The notes beneath the pieces were generated by a model. That model was given only the letters and a program-made list of their open reading frames with translations. It was not told where the DNA came from and did no database searches. DNA of 64,000 nucleotides from Asaia sp037151935. Its GTDB lineage: Bacteria; Pseudomonadota; Alphaproteobacteria; Acetobacterales; Acetobacteraceae. The position numbers and the translations under genes are program-made. Shown in pieces: positions 32,380 to 40,773 of the stretch. Location of the stretch: the NCBI RefSeq assembly GCF_051628905.1, contig NZ_CP157575.1, positions 744,001 to 808,000 on the forward strand, in the 5' to 3' direction. How positions within the stretch are numbered: the first letter of the stretch is position 1; each line of letters starts with the position of its first letter.

Positions 32380-33265
32380 GCGGCTCTCGCAGCCTGTAAC
32401 GGATCTTGCCCGATATATTGGTGCCGGGGGCGAGCACATGCACACCATTTTCGAGCAAATCGGGGTGATTGAGCCCGTTATTCATGTTGCTCACAGCCTC
32501 CACCGCAACGAAAGGTTTTTCAGGCGCCGTAAACACCACGAGATGCTGAAAGACCGGATCGGCCTCGATTGTCATTTCGTAGCCCGCAGACGGATAGCTC
32601 AGCGTCGCCTTGCCGCCCCAGCCTGCGAAACAATTATCGAGACGCGTGTCTCCAACGGGGCGTGCCTCGGCGAAATTCCACACGCCTTCATAGGGCGCCT
32701 GCCCCGTCGGCAGCATGTCGGGGCCGTTTTCCCAGACCGAACTGGCCGCGAATTGCAGGCTCATATCCTCGCTTCTCGCGAAGAAAGGGTGAAAACCCAT
32801 ACCGACCGGCTGGGCCCGACTGTCACGATTGGCGAGCAGCATTTCGACGTCGAGCCCATTACGATGCAACACGAAAGAGAGCACAGCCCGATAGGCAAAG
32901 GGCCATTGCGCCGGGTCGTCGCCTTTGGACGGATCGTGATCGAGATAGACAATGGCGCGCTCGGCATCGTGCTGGGCAACCTGCCATTCACGCTCCCAGC
33001 CATTGCCATGAATAGCATTGGTCTCGGCGCGGAAATTCCGCGCCAGCTCATAATCGACGCCCTCGAAGCGGAATTGCCCATTGCCGATACGGTTAGAGAA
33101 CGGCACGAGAGGGTAACCCGCTACGGGCGTATTCTTCTGCGCGGCGAGATTGGGGTCGGCCGTCGGCACAAGCAGGTCACGCCCGCGCAGCCGCCAGAAA
33201 GCGACACTGCCGCCAAGGGCAGGCAGTAATCCGAGATGGGCCTCACCCAGTTTCAGCTCGATCAT
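32372..33265 (-). CDS. Aldose 1-epimerase family protein
   Basis: A 297-residue galactose-mutarotase-fold protein that interconverts sugar anomers. GGSVAFWRLRGRDLLVP, PLVPFSNRIGNGQFRFEG, AIHGNGWEREWQV (with the catalytic-type histidine), GMGFHPFFAR and LVVFTAPEKPFVAVEAVSNMNNGLN match the family. The closest type is the broad aldose 1-epimerase group, not strictly GalM. AGGAGGAAAG supplies the ribosome binding site. The ATG overlaps the uvrB stop as ATGA, making uvrB-epimerase-greB one coupled run. Confidence 0.88.
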   Translation of the reverse strand: MIELKLGEAHLGLLPALGGSVAFWRLRGRDLLVPTADPNLAAQKNTPVAGYPLVPFSNRIGNGQFRFEGVDYELARNFRAETNAIHGNGWEREWQVAQHDAERAIVYLDHDPSKGDDPAQWPFAYRAVLSFVLHRNGLDVEMLLANRDSRAQPVGMGFHPFFARSEDMSLQFAASSVWENGPDMLPTGQAPYEGVWNFAEARPVGDTRLDNCFAGWGGKATLSYPSAGYEMTIEADPVFQHLVVFTAPEKPFVAVEAVSNMNNGLNHPDLLENGVHVLAPGTNISGKIRYRLREPRG

Positions 33266-35478
33266 CCTGCTTTCCTCCTGCCACCCCGCTTTTTCGCCGG
33301 GTCGTAGCCACCACCGCCCGGCCCGAGCGGACGTGGCGTTTTATCCTTGCTTTTGAAAGAGCTACGCCCCACCGTCGAACTCGGCAAGGGGGGCGGCTCC
33401 AGCCCGAGATCGATCGCCTCAAGACGCTTGATCTCGTCACGCAGTCGCGCTGCCTGCTCGAAATCGAGATCGGCAGCGGCTGCACGCATCCGTTTTTCAA
33501 GATCCTGGATAGAAGCGCCGAGCGACTTGCCGACGAACTCCTGCGTATCGCCCGCCGCATCCGGCCCGACAGTCACGTAATCCTGCTCGAACACCGAAGA
33601 GAGTGCATCGCCGATACGCGAACGCACTGTCTGCGGCGTGATTCCATTGGCCTCGTTGAACGCAATCTGCCGGGCACGACGACGCGCGGTTTCATCAATC
33701 GCGAATTCGAGCGAACCGGTCATCTTGTCGGCATAGAGCATCACGCGACCATCGACGTTACGCGCTGCTCGCCCGATGGTCTGAATGAGCGAGGTGCGGC
33801 TGCGCAGGAAGCCCTCCTTATCGGCGTCCAGAATGGCAACCAGAGCGCATTCCGGGATGTCGAGCCCTTCACGCAAAAGGTTGATCCCCACCAGCACGTC
33901 GAAAGCCCCGAGGCGCAGATCGCGGATGATCTCGATGCGCTCGAGCGTATCGACGTCAGAATGCAGGTAGCGCACCTTAATTCCGGCTTCACCGAGATAT
34001 TCGGTCAGATCTTCGGCCATGCGTTTGGTGAGCGTCGTCACCAGCACGCGTCCACCGGCCGCGATGGTGTCGCGGGCTTCAGCCAGGAGATCGTCCACCT
34101 GCCCTTCCACGGGCCGCACAATGGTTACCGGATCGATGAGCCCTGTCGGGCGGATGATCTGTTCGGCAAAAACCCCGCTCGTCCGCGCCATCTCCCACGG
34201 CCCTGGCGTTGCCGAAACGAACAGGCTCTGCGGACGCAGCGCCTCCCACTCCTCGAATTTCAAGGGACGGTTATCGAGACAGGAAGGCAGACGGAAACCG
34301 TATTCCGACAGCACCGATTTGCGCGCATGGTCACCTCGCGCCATGCCACCGATCTGAGGCACGGTGACGTGGCTTTCATCGACGATCAGGAGTGCATCTT
34401 CGGGAAGATATTCGAACAGGGTCGGCGGTGGGTCGCCCGGCCCACGCCCCGACAGGTAGCGCGAGTAATTCTCGATGCCCTTGCAGGCGCCCGTGGTCTC
34501 GATCATTTCCAGATCGAAAATTGTCCGCTGCTGCAAACGCTCGGCTTCTAGCAGCTTTCCCGCAGCGTTCAGCTCGTCAAGACGTTGCCGCAGTTCCGCC
34601 TTGATCCCGATCATCGCCTGATTGAGTGTCGGGCGCGGCGTCACGTAATGCGAGTTGGCGTAAACGCTGATCTCGGAAAGCTCTGCCGTCTTGTTGCCCG
34701 TGAGCGGATCGAACTCGGTGATAGCCTCGATCTCGTCGCCAAAAAGGGACACGCGCCAGGCGCGGTCTTCGTTCTGCACCGGGAAGATATCGATCTGCTC
34801 GCCGCGCACGCGAAAGGTACCACGCTCGAAAGCGGCATCGTTGCGCCGATATTGCAATTCGACCAGCGCCTTGATGAGGCGATCGCGATCTATGCTGCCC
34901 CCGGTCTCGAGCCGCACAACCATGCGCGAATAGGTTTCTACCGAGCCTATACCGTAGATGCACGACACCGAGGCGACGATGATGACATCGTTGCGCTCGA
35001 GCAGCGCCTGGGTAGCCGAATGGCGCATACGGTCGATCTGCTCGTTGATCTGACTGTCTTTTTCAATATAGGTATCGGAACGCGGCACATAGGCTTCGGG
35101 CTGGTAATAGTCGTAATAGGATACGAAATATTCCACCGCATTATCGGGGAAGAACTGCTTCATTTCCCCGTAGAGCTGGGCAGCCAGCGTCTTGTTGGGC
35201 GCAAGGATCAGCGTCGGCTTCTGCGTTGCCTCAATGACCTTTGCCATGGTGAAGGTCTTGCCCGAGCCGGTCACACCCAGCAGCACCTGATCGACCTCTC
35301 CGGCACCGACGCCTTGCACAAGCTCGGCAATGGCCGTGGGCTGGTCGCCAGCGGGCTCGTATTCCGACTTGACAACGAGGCGGCGCAGTTTCTCTTTCGC
35401 CGGCTGGCGTTCCGGTCGAAACCCTACGAGCCTGTGTTCGGGGATCGCTTCCATTGTGGATCGTGATGCTGTCGCCAT
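33262..35478 (-). CDS. uvrB: Excinuclease ABC subunit B
   Basis: UvrB is the damage-verification helicase of nucleotide excision repair. About 738 residues with Walker A GVTGSGKTFT, QTQKPTLILAPNKTLAAQLYGEMKQFFP, the beta-hairpin region YFVSYYDYYQPEAYVP, DEI-type box LIVDESHVTVPQ, helicase motifs LHSDVDTLERIEIIRDLRLG and QTIGRAARN, and a C-terminal UVR motif (LEKRMRAAAADLDFEQAARLRDEIKRLE, in part). The ATG at 35478 is chosen; ATGs at 35577 and 35454 also occur and all have weak ribosome binding sites. An acidic-basic C-terminal tail (KSKDKTPRPLGPGGGGYDP) follows the UVR motif. Confidence 0.96.
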   Translation of the reverse strand: MATASRSTMEAIPEHRLVGFRPERQPAKEKLRRLVVKSEYEPAGDQPTAIAELVQGVGAGEVDQVLLGVTGSGKTFTMAKVIEATQKPTLILAPNKTLAAQLYGEMKQFFPDNAVEYFVSYYDYYQPEAYVPRSDTYIEKDSQINEQIDRMRHSATQALLERNDVIIVASVSCIYGIGSVETYSRMVVRLETGGSIDRDRLIKALVELQYRRNDAAFERGTFRVRGEQIDIFPVQNEDRAWRVSLFGDEIEAITEFDPLTGNKTAELSEISVYANSHYVTPRPTLNQAMIGIKAELRQRLDELNAAGKLLEAERLQQRTIFDLEMIETTGACKGIENYSRYLSGRGPGDPPPTLFEYLPEDALLIVDESHVTVPQIGGMARGDHARKSVLSEYGFRLPSCLDNRPLKFEEWEALRPQSLFVSATPGPWEMARTSGVFAEQIIRPTGLIDPVTIVRPVEGQVDDLLAEARDTIAAGGRVLVTTLTKRMAEDLTEYLGEAGIKVRYLHSDVDTLERIEIIRDLRLGAFDVLVGINLLREGLDIPECALVAILDADKEGFLRSRTSLIQTIGRAARNVDGRVMLYADKMTGSLEFAIDETARRRARQIAFNEANGITPQTVRSRIGDALSSVFEQDYVTVGPDAAGDTQEFVGKSLGASIQDLEKRMRAAAADLDFEQAARLRDEIKRLEAIDLGLEPPPLPSSTVGRSSFKSKDKTPRPLGPGGGGYDPAKKRGGRRKAG

Positions 35479-35557
35479 GGCTGGGAAATGGGCTTTCAAG
35501 AGCGTCGTCGCAAGTGCAGGATTGTAGGCTTCAACGCGGCATGACAGACAGGGGTTC

Positions 35558-36328
35558 ATGATGCATGACGCGCTCAATACACCCCGCCACCGACAAATCG
35601 TCTCTCTCGTTCAGACCCATGGCTTCATGTCGAACGAAGACCTTGCCCAGCGCCTGGGCGTCACGGTGCAGACGATACGGCGCGACCTCAACGCTCTGGC
35701 CGACACCGGCCATGTCGCCCGCTATCACGGCGGCGCCAGCCCGGCCTCCTCGACAGAAAACATCGCCTATGGCGAGCGGCAAACGCTGCACTCCCGCGCC
35801 AAGGACGCCATAGGCGCCTGTGCTGCAGCTCTCATCCCGGATGGCAGCTCGCTTTTCATCAATATCGGCACCACGACAGAGGCCTTCGCCCGCGCCCTGA
35901 CCGGCCATCGCGATCTACATGTCATCACCAATAATCTGCATGTGGCCGTGGCCCTCTCTCCAAGACGGGATTTTCGTATCGTTCTCGCCGGGGGGCTGGT
36001 GCGCCCGCAGGATGGCGGAATTATCGGCGCCGGAGCAACGGAATCCCTCTCCGGGTTTCGGGCCGATTTCGGCGTGATCGGGATAAGCGGCGTGGAAGAA
36101 GACGGCACGCTGCTCGACTTCGATCTCGATGAAATCCAGTGTGCGCGAGCGATCATGCGCCATGCGAGACGCGTTATTCTTCTGGCGGACCACACGAAAT
36201 TCACCCGCAAACCTGTGGGACGCGTTGGCGACCTGTTGATGATCGACGATTTCGTCACGGACCGGATGCCATCCGCAGAATTCCGAACGCAGCTCGACGC
36301 CGCAAATGTGACACTTCACGTTACATGA
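35558..36328 (+). CDS. glpR: DeoR-family glycerol regulon repressor
   Basis: A 256-residue repressor with an N-terminal winged helix-turn-helix (RHRQIVSLVQTHGFMSNEDLAQRLGVTVQTIRRDLNAL, residues about 10-48) and the DeoR C-terminal sensor domain (SLFINIGTTTEAFARAL, VITNNLHVAVALS, VLAGGLVRPQDGGIIG, VILLADHTKFTRKPVGRVGDL). In E. coli GlpR is released by glycerol 3-phosphate. It lies directly upstream of glpD-glpF-glpK, with a repeat-rich operator region after its stop, so it should repress that operon. It is divergent from uvrB, 79 bases away. Confidence 0.92.
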   Translation: MMHDALNTPRHRQIVSLVQTHGFMSNEDLAQRLGVTVQTIRRDLNALADTGHVARYHGGASPASSTENIAYGERQTLHSRAKDAIGACAAALIPDGSSLFINIGTTTEAFARALTGHRDLHVITNNLHVAVALSPRRDFRIVLAGGLVRPQDGGIIGAGATESLSGFRADFGVIGISGVEEDGTLLDFDLDEIQCARAIMRHARRVILLADHTKFTRKPVGRVGDLLMIDDFVTDRMPSAEFRTQLDAANVTLHVT

Positions 36329-36346
36329 GACCATAAAGCGATCCAA

Positions 36347-36404
36347 AATAACACGAATTCGTTATTATTAACATTTCATGTTCGTTTATGTTCGTTTGTG
36401 TTCT
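36347..36404. promoter_or_regulatory. Probable GlpR operator region upstream of glpD
   Basis: Three direct TGTTC repeats spaced 10 bases apart (TGTTCGTTTA, TGTTCGTTTG, TGTTCTATCA, within 36379-36408) follow an imperfect palindrome AATAACACGAATTCGTTATT (36347-36366). ATGTTCG matches the half-site of the E. coli GlpR consensus. The 10-base, one-turn spacing suggests cooperative binding on one DNA face. The stretch is AT-rich and sits 40-100 bases before the glpD ATG, where the promoter is expected. Confidence 0.6.
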
Positions 36405-36445
36405 ATCAAGGCCTTCGCAGTCGCATTCAACGAAGGTCATTCTCC

Positions 36446-38014
36446 ATGACGGCTCACGCAGATCTCACTCGAACCGAACCGACATACGATCTCCTGATTG
36501 TCGGCGGTGGCATCAACGGGGCAGGCATAGCCCGCGACGCCGCCGGGCGCGGTTTAAAGGTGATCCTGGTCGAGAAAGACGATCTCGCCAGTCATACCTC
36601 GTCGGCCAGCACAAAGCTTATTCATGGCGGCCTGCGTTATCTCGAATATTACGAGTTTCGTCTGGTTCGCGAAGCGCTCAACGAACGTGAGCGCCTGCTG
36701 AAAATAGCGCCGCACATCATCTGGCCGATGCGCTTCATTCTGCCGCATTCCGCCATGCTGCGCCCTGCCTGGCTGCTTCGCACCGGGCTTTTCCTCTACG
36801 ACAATCTCTGCCGTACCATGACCTTGCCCAAGACACGCAGCCTGCGCCTGCAAGACGAAGCGGCGGGCCGCGTGCTTCGCCGCGACTATGTGCGCGGCTT
36901 CGAATATTCCGATGGCTGGGTGCAAGATAGCCGCCTCGTGGTGCTCAACGCGCAGGATGCGGCCCGCCGCGGCGCCAAGATCTGCACGCGCACCAGATTA
37001 AGCCGGGCCGAGCGTCACCCCGAACACTGGGTCGCTACACTGGAAGATACCCTGACAGGAGAAACACGACAGGTTGCCGCCCGCGCCGTGGTGAACGCCG
37101 CAGGCCCCTGGGTCGCCGAATTGCTGAAAGACAGCCTGTCGGTGGAGAGCCGCAACAACGTAAGGCTCGTGAAAGGCAGCCATATCGTCGTGCAGCGGCA
37201 GTTCGATACCGAACAGGCCTATATTCTGCAAAACCCTGACAAGCGTATCGTCTTCGCCATACCCTATGAAAGAGACTTCACCCTCATCGGCACGACGGAT
37301 ATTCCCTGGACGCAGGACCCTGGTTCGGTCGCGATCAGCGCGGAAGAAATCACCTATCTCTGTGAGAGCGTGAACCGTTATTTCAAGCGTACGATCACCC
37401 CGGAAGATATCGTCTGGAGCTATGCAGGCGTTCGCCCGCTCTATGACGATCATTCCGGGAACGCCTCTGCAGTCACACGCGATTACCGCCTCGATATCGA
37501 CCACCACGCAGCCCCGGTGCTGTCGGTCTTCGGTGGAAAGATCACGACCTATCGCAAACTCGCCGAGCACGCTCTCGAGAAACTCGCGCCTCATCTCGAC
37601 GGGCTGACCACAGCCTCATGGACTGCTGACAAGCCGCTGCCTGGCGGCGATTTCAGCCGCTCCGATTTCGACAAACTCGTTGCCTCGCTTCAGCGGCGCG
37701 TTTCGGGTCTCTCTCAGGTAACCGCCACACGGCTGGTGCGCAATTACGGCACATTGGTCGAGACGCTCATCCTGCCGAAAGGAAGCGAAGACGCCTCGAT
37801 GGGGGCGCTGATCGCTGCCGATCTTCACGAGCGGGAGGTCGACTACCTCATGACGCATGAATGGGCTCGCAGCGCCGACGACATCCTGTGGCGACGCTCG
37901 AAACTCGGCCTGCGCTTCGGCCCTGACGATCTCTCGAAGCTGCAGGACTACATGGCCCGTCGCCTTCAGCAGAACGCCGCAGGCCAGAACAACGACGACA
38001 AAGAGGTCGCCTGA
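36446..38014 (+). CDS. glpD: Aerobic glycerol-3-phosphate dehydrogenase
   Basis: GlpD is the membrane-associated FAD enzyme that oxidises glycerol 3-phosphate and passes electrons to ubiquinone. The 522-residue protein has the dinucleotide-binding LLIVGGGINGAGIARDAAGRG, SSASTKLIHGGLRYLEYYEFRLV, GSHIVVQRQF, YAGVRPLYDDHSGNASAVTRDY and a C-terminal FGGKITTYRKLAEHALEKLAP. GAAGG nine bases before the ATG at 36446 favours that start; an ATG at 36398 falls inside the operator repeats. The position directly after glpR, before glpF and glpK, makes the pathway complete. Confidence 0.96.
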   Translation: MTAHADLTRTEPTYDLLIVGGGINGAGIARDAAGRGLKVILVEKDDLASHTSSASTKLIHGGLRYLEYYEFRLVREALNERERLLKIAPHIIWPMRFILPHSAMLRPAWLLRTGLFLYDNLCRTMTLPKTRSLRLQDEAAGRVLRRDYVRGFEYSDGWVQDSRLVVLNAQDAARRGAKICTRTRLSRAERHPEHWVATLEDTLTGETRQVAARAVVNAAGPWVAELLKDSLSVESRNNVRLVKGSHIVVQRQFDTEQAYILQNPDKRIVFAIPYERDFTLIGTTDIPWTQDPGSVAISAEEITYLCESVNRYFKRTITPEDIVWSYAGVRPLYDDHSGNASAVTRDYRLDIDHHAAPVLSVFGGKITTYRKLAEHALEKLAPHLDGLTTASWTADKPLPGGDFSRSDFDKLVASLQRRVSGLSQVTATRLVRNYGTLVETLILPKGSEDASMGALIAADLHEREVDYLMTHEWARSADDILWRRSKLGLRFGPDDLSKLQDYMARRLQQNAAGQNNDDKEVA

Positions 38015-38061
38015 CCTCATCCGCCCTCTCCCCTTTCACTCTGGCTGTCGGACAGACTCTC

Positions 38062-38958
38062 ATGTCAGAAAGAAAACGCTATCTCGGCGAGCTGATTGCC
38101 GAATTCATCGCTGTCATGATCATCATCATCTTCGGCGACAGCGTCGCGGCGATGATAGTCCTCTACGATCCCAATCCTTATCAGAACGCCTATTGGGGCG
38201 TGGCCATTGTCTGGGGGCTGGGCGTCACCTTCGCCATCTATGCCACCGGGGCCGTCAGCGGCACCCATGCCAACCCTGCCGTCACCCTGGCCCTCGCGCT
38301 TTATCGCGGCTTTTCCTGGAAAAAAGTCCTGCCCTATTGCGCCGCTCAGGTGCTGGGCGGCATTGCCGGTGCGGCGGTGGTCTATCTCAATTTTCATCCT
38401 GTCATCGACCATTACAACCTGACCCATCACTTCACCCGTGCGGGCGATGGCGGAGCGGCTGGCGTGTTTTTCACCCATCCCGGCCTGGCCGTGACGGCCA
38501 TGCATTCCTTCGTGGTTCAGATCGTGCTGACCGGCGTGCTGGTCTTCGGCATTTTTGCCATTACCTGCCAGTATAACACCATGGCCCCGCAGGCGAATTC
38601 CGGCGCTCTCATCATCGGGCTTCTGGTCGCGGCCATCGGTGCGTCATCCGGCTTTCTCGATGCCTGGGCCATCAATCCGGCGCGCGATTTCGGCCCGCGC
38701 ACCTTCGCTTTCTTCGCTGGCTGGGGCGCCTCTGCCTTTCCATCCCCGCAGCATTACTGGTGGGTGCCGATTGCTGGCCCGCTTGTGGGTGGCGTGATCG
38801 GCGCAGGTATCTATCAGTTCACGCTGCGCCCCTTCATGCCGAACTACACCGCCGACCTTCCCCAAGCCCCTGTGGCGGAGCGGGCTCCGGCAGTCACGCC
38901 CACACCGCGTGCCGAACCGGTCTATATGGCGTCCAACAGCGTAACGCCGTCCCCCTGA
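38062..38958 (+). CDS. glpF: Glycerol uptake facilitator (MIP family)
   Basis: A 298-residue channel with six helices and both canonical boxes: SGTHANPAVTLALAL and WAINPARDFGPRTFAF, the aspartate after NPAR being typical of aquaglyceroporins. It lets glycerol enter so that GlpK can trap it. The C-terminus carries a Pro/Ala-rich extension of about 30 residues after the last helix. It lies 47 bases after glpD and 70 bases before glpK, all on one strand. Compare the divergent paralogue at 6936-7835. Confidence 0.93.
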   Translation: MSERKRYLGELIAEFIAVMIIIIFGDSVAAMIVLYDPNPYQNAYWGVAIVWGLGVTFAIYATGAVSGTHANPAVTLALALYRGFSWKKVLPYCAAQVLGGIAGAAVVYLNFHPVIDHYNLTHHFTRAGDGGAAGVFFTHPGLAVTAMHSFVVQIVLTGVLVFGIFAITCQYNTMAPQANSGALIIGLLVAAIGASSGFLDAWAINPARDFGPRTFAFFAGWGASAFPSPQHYWWVPIAGPLVGGVIGAGIYQFTLRPFMPNYTADLPQAPVAERAPAVTPTPRAEPVYMASNSVTPSP

Positions 38959-39028
38959 ATCACGCCCCTCATCTCTCTCGCCTCACATTCACTGTGCATC
39001 CACCGGGTGCCAGGAGGAGTTTCTCCCC

Positions 39029-40525
39029 ATGACCCAGAAGACCCATATCCTCGCCATCGATCAGGGTACCACCTCAACACGCAGCATCGTGTTCGACAAC
39101 AAGGCAAAATCCCTTTCCCTGTCACGTCGCGAATTCACCCAGCATTATCCGGCTCCGGGCTGGGTCGAACACGATGTCGAGGATATCTGGCACGATGCGC
39201 TCGAGACGGCGCGTGAAGCCATTGCCGAGTCAGGGGGCGTGGAGAAAATCGCGGGCCTTGGCATCACGAGCCAACGCGAAACCATCGTGTTGTGGGAGCG
39301 CGCCACCGGCAAGCCGGTGCATCGTGCCATTGTCTGGCAGGACCGTCGCACGGCGGCGTTCTGCGCCGAGCTCAAGCGCGATGGCGCAGAGGAACTTGTG
39401 CGCGCCAGAACCGGCCTGCTGCTCGACCCTTATTTCTCCGCGAGCAAAATCACCTGGCTGCTCGATAATGTCACCGGGCTGCGCGCGCGCGCCGAGGCTG
39501 GCGAGCTGGCCATGGGCACGATCGACAGCTTTCTGCTCTGGCGCCTGACGGGCGGCGAGGTTCATGCAACAGACGTAACCAATGCCAGCAGAACGGCACT
39601 GTTCAACATCCATACTCAGGAATGGGACCCAGATCTCCTGGCGCTGTTCCGCGTGCCGGCCGCCCTGCTGCCAAAGCTTTGCGATAATAGCGGGCAACTC
39701 GGCATGACTGCGCCGGATCTTTTCGGCGTGTCCATTCCCATCGGCGGCATGGCGGGCGATCAGCACGCAGCCCTTGTGGGGCAGGCCTGTTTCGAACCTG
39801 GCATGGCAAAAGCCACCTATGGCACGGGCTGCTTCATGCTGCTCAATACGGGCGACAAGCCTGTCACCTCGCATCATCGCCTGCTCACGACCATCGGCTA
39901 TCGCATCAACGGCAAGACGATCTATGCGCTCGAGGGCTCGATTTTCGTAGCGGGCGCCGCGATCAAATGGCTGCGCGACGGGCTGCATCTCATCACCCAT
40001 GCCTCGCAAACAGATGATATGGCAACACGCGTGCCGGATAGCCACGGCGTCTATATGGTACCCGGGTTTGTCGGGCTCGGCGCGCCGCACTGGGACCCGG
40101 AGGCACGCGGGCTGATCTGCGGTCTCACTCTGGGCTCGACCGAAGCGCATATCGCCAGAGCCGCGCTTGAATCCGTCGCCTATCAGACCTTCGATCTGGC
40201 TCATGCCATGCGCGAAGACGGGGCCATGCAGGCCCAGACCCTGCGTATAGATGGGGGCATGTCTGCCAATGACTGGTTCTCCCAGTTTCTGGCGAATATT
40301 CTCGACACCAAAGTGCAGCGCCCCTCCGACCTCGAAACCACAGCTCTGGGAGCTGCCTTCCTTGCCGGTCTGGCAACAGGTGTCTGGAACTCGCTCGATG
40401 AGATCGCCACGATCTGGAAGCAGGAGCGACTGTTCGAGCCCAAGATCGACCCGACACTCCGTCTCGACCTCCTACGCGGCTGGCAAGACGCGGTGCGCCG
40501 TACGCTGACGCCTCAGGGACACTGA
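39029..40525 (+). CDS. glpK: Glycerol kinase
   Basis: GlpK phosphorylates glycerol to glycerol 3-phosphate. The 498-residue FGGY kinase starts HILAIDQGTTSTRSIVFD, has GLGITSQRETIVLWERATGKPVHRAIVWQDRRTA (in blocks), GTGCFMLLNTG, PGFVGLGAPHWDPEARGLI and the second FGGY signature GGMSANDWFSQFLANIL. AGGAGG-like CAGGAGGAG lies upstream of the ATG. It is the last gene of the glp operon and is followed by a strong hairpin. Confidence 0.97.
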   Translation: MTQKTHILAIDQGTTSTRSIVFDNKAKSLSLSRREFTQHYPAPGWVEHDVEDIWHDALETAREAIAESGGVEKIAGLGITSQRETIVLWERATGKPVHRAIVWQDRRTAAFCAELKRDGAEELVRARTGLLLDPYFSASKITWLLDNVTGLRARAEAGELAMGTIDSFLLWRLTGGEVHATDVTNASRTALFNIHTQEWDPDLLALFRVPAALLPKLCDNSGQLGMTAPDLFGVSIPIGGMAGDQHAALVGQACFEPGMAKATYGTGCFMLLNTGDKPVTSHHRLLTTIGYRINGKTIYALEGSIFVAGAAIKWLRDGLHLITHASQTDDMATRVPDSHGVYMVPGFVGLGAPHWDPEARGLICGLTLGSTEAHIARAALESVAYQTFDLAHAMREDGAMQAQTLRIDGGMSANDWFSQFLANILDTKVQRPSDLETTALGAAFLAGLATGVWNSLDEIATIWKQERLFEPKIDPTLRLDLLRGWQDAVRRTLTPQGH

Positions 40526-40531
40526 ACCGGA

Positions 40532-40561
40532 CGACCGCCGGAAAATATTTTGCGGCGGTCG
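40532..40561 (+). terminator. Strong hairpin after glpK
   Basis: CGACCGCCG (40532-40540) pairs with CGGCGGTCG (40553-40561). The 12 bases between contain AAAATATTTT, so the stem can extend through one mismatch into a near-perfect 30-base palindrome. It lies 6 bases past the glpK stop. There is no following T-tract, but the position and stability suggest the end of the glp operon. Confidence 0.5.
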
Positions 40562-40723
40562 CAAGGGCGCGGATTGTTATAGGGACCGAATGCGGATTCC
40601 TGTGCAGGGTCATTCCCTGTCTTGATGTGACGTATCTGAGAGGATTTTGACGGCACTTCGATCAGACGCCAAAATCAACAGGAATTTTCAACGCTGCGAC
40701 CTTGCCGGGGTTGAAACAGGAAA

Positions 40724-40765
40724 GTGCCTTTCTTATTTCGACATTAATCGAAATAAGAAAGGCAC
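40724..40765. promoter_or_regulatory. 18-bp perfect inverted repeat overlapping the ribosome binding site of the next gene
   Basis: The left arm GTGCCTTTCTTATTTCGA (40724-40741) and right arm TCGAAATAAGAAAGGCAC (40748-40765) are exact complements around the 6-base spacer CATTAA. The right arm contains GAAAGG, the likely ribosome binding site of the dehydrogenase starting at 40774. As RNA the hairpin would hide that site; as DNA it could be a dimer operator. No T-tract follows, so a terminator is unlikely. Confidence 0.7.
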
Positions 40766-40773
40766 ACGATTTC

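Noticed and set aside
39230..40204. Minus-strand frame of 324 codons opposite glpK
   Set aside because: No motifs, and it lies entirely inside the glycerol kinase gene.
40724..40765. Long hairpin as a transcription terminator of the glp operon
   Set aside because: It lies 200 bases beyond glpK, has no T-tract, and a separate strong hairpin already follows glpK at 40532-40561.
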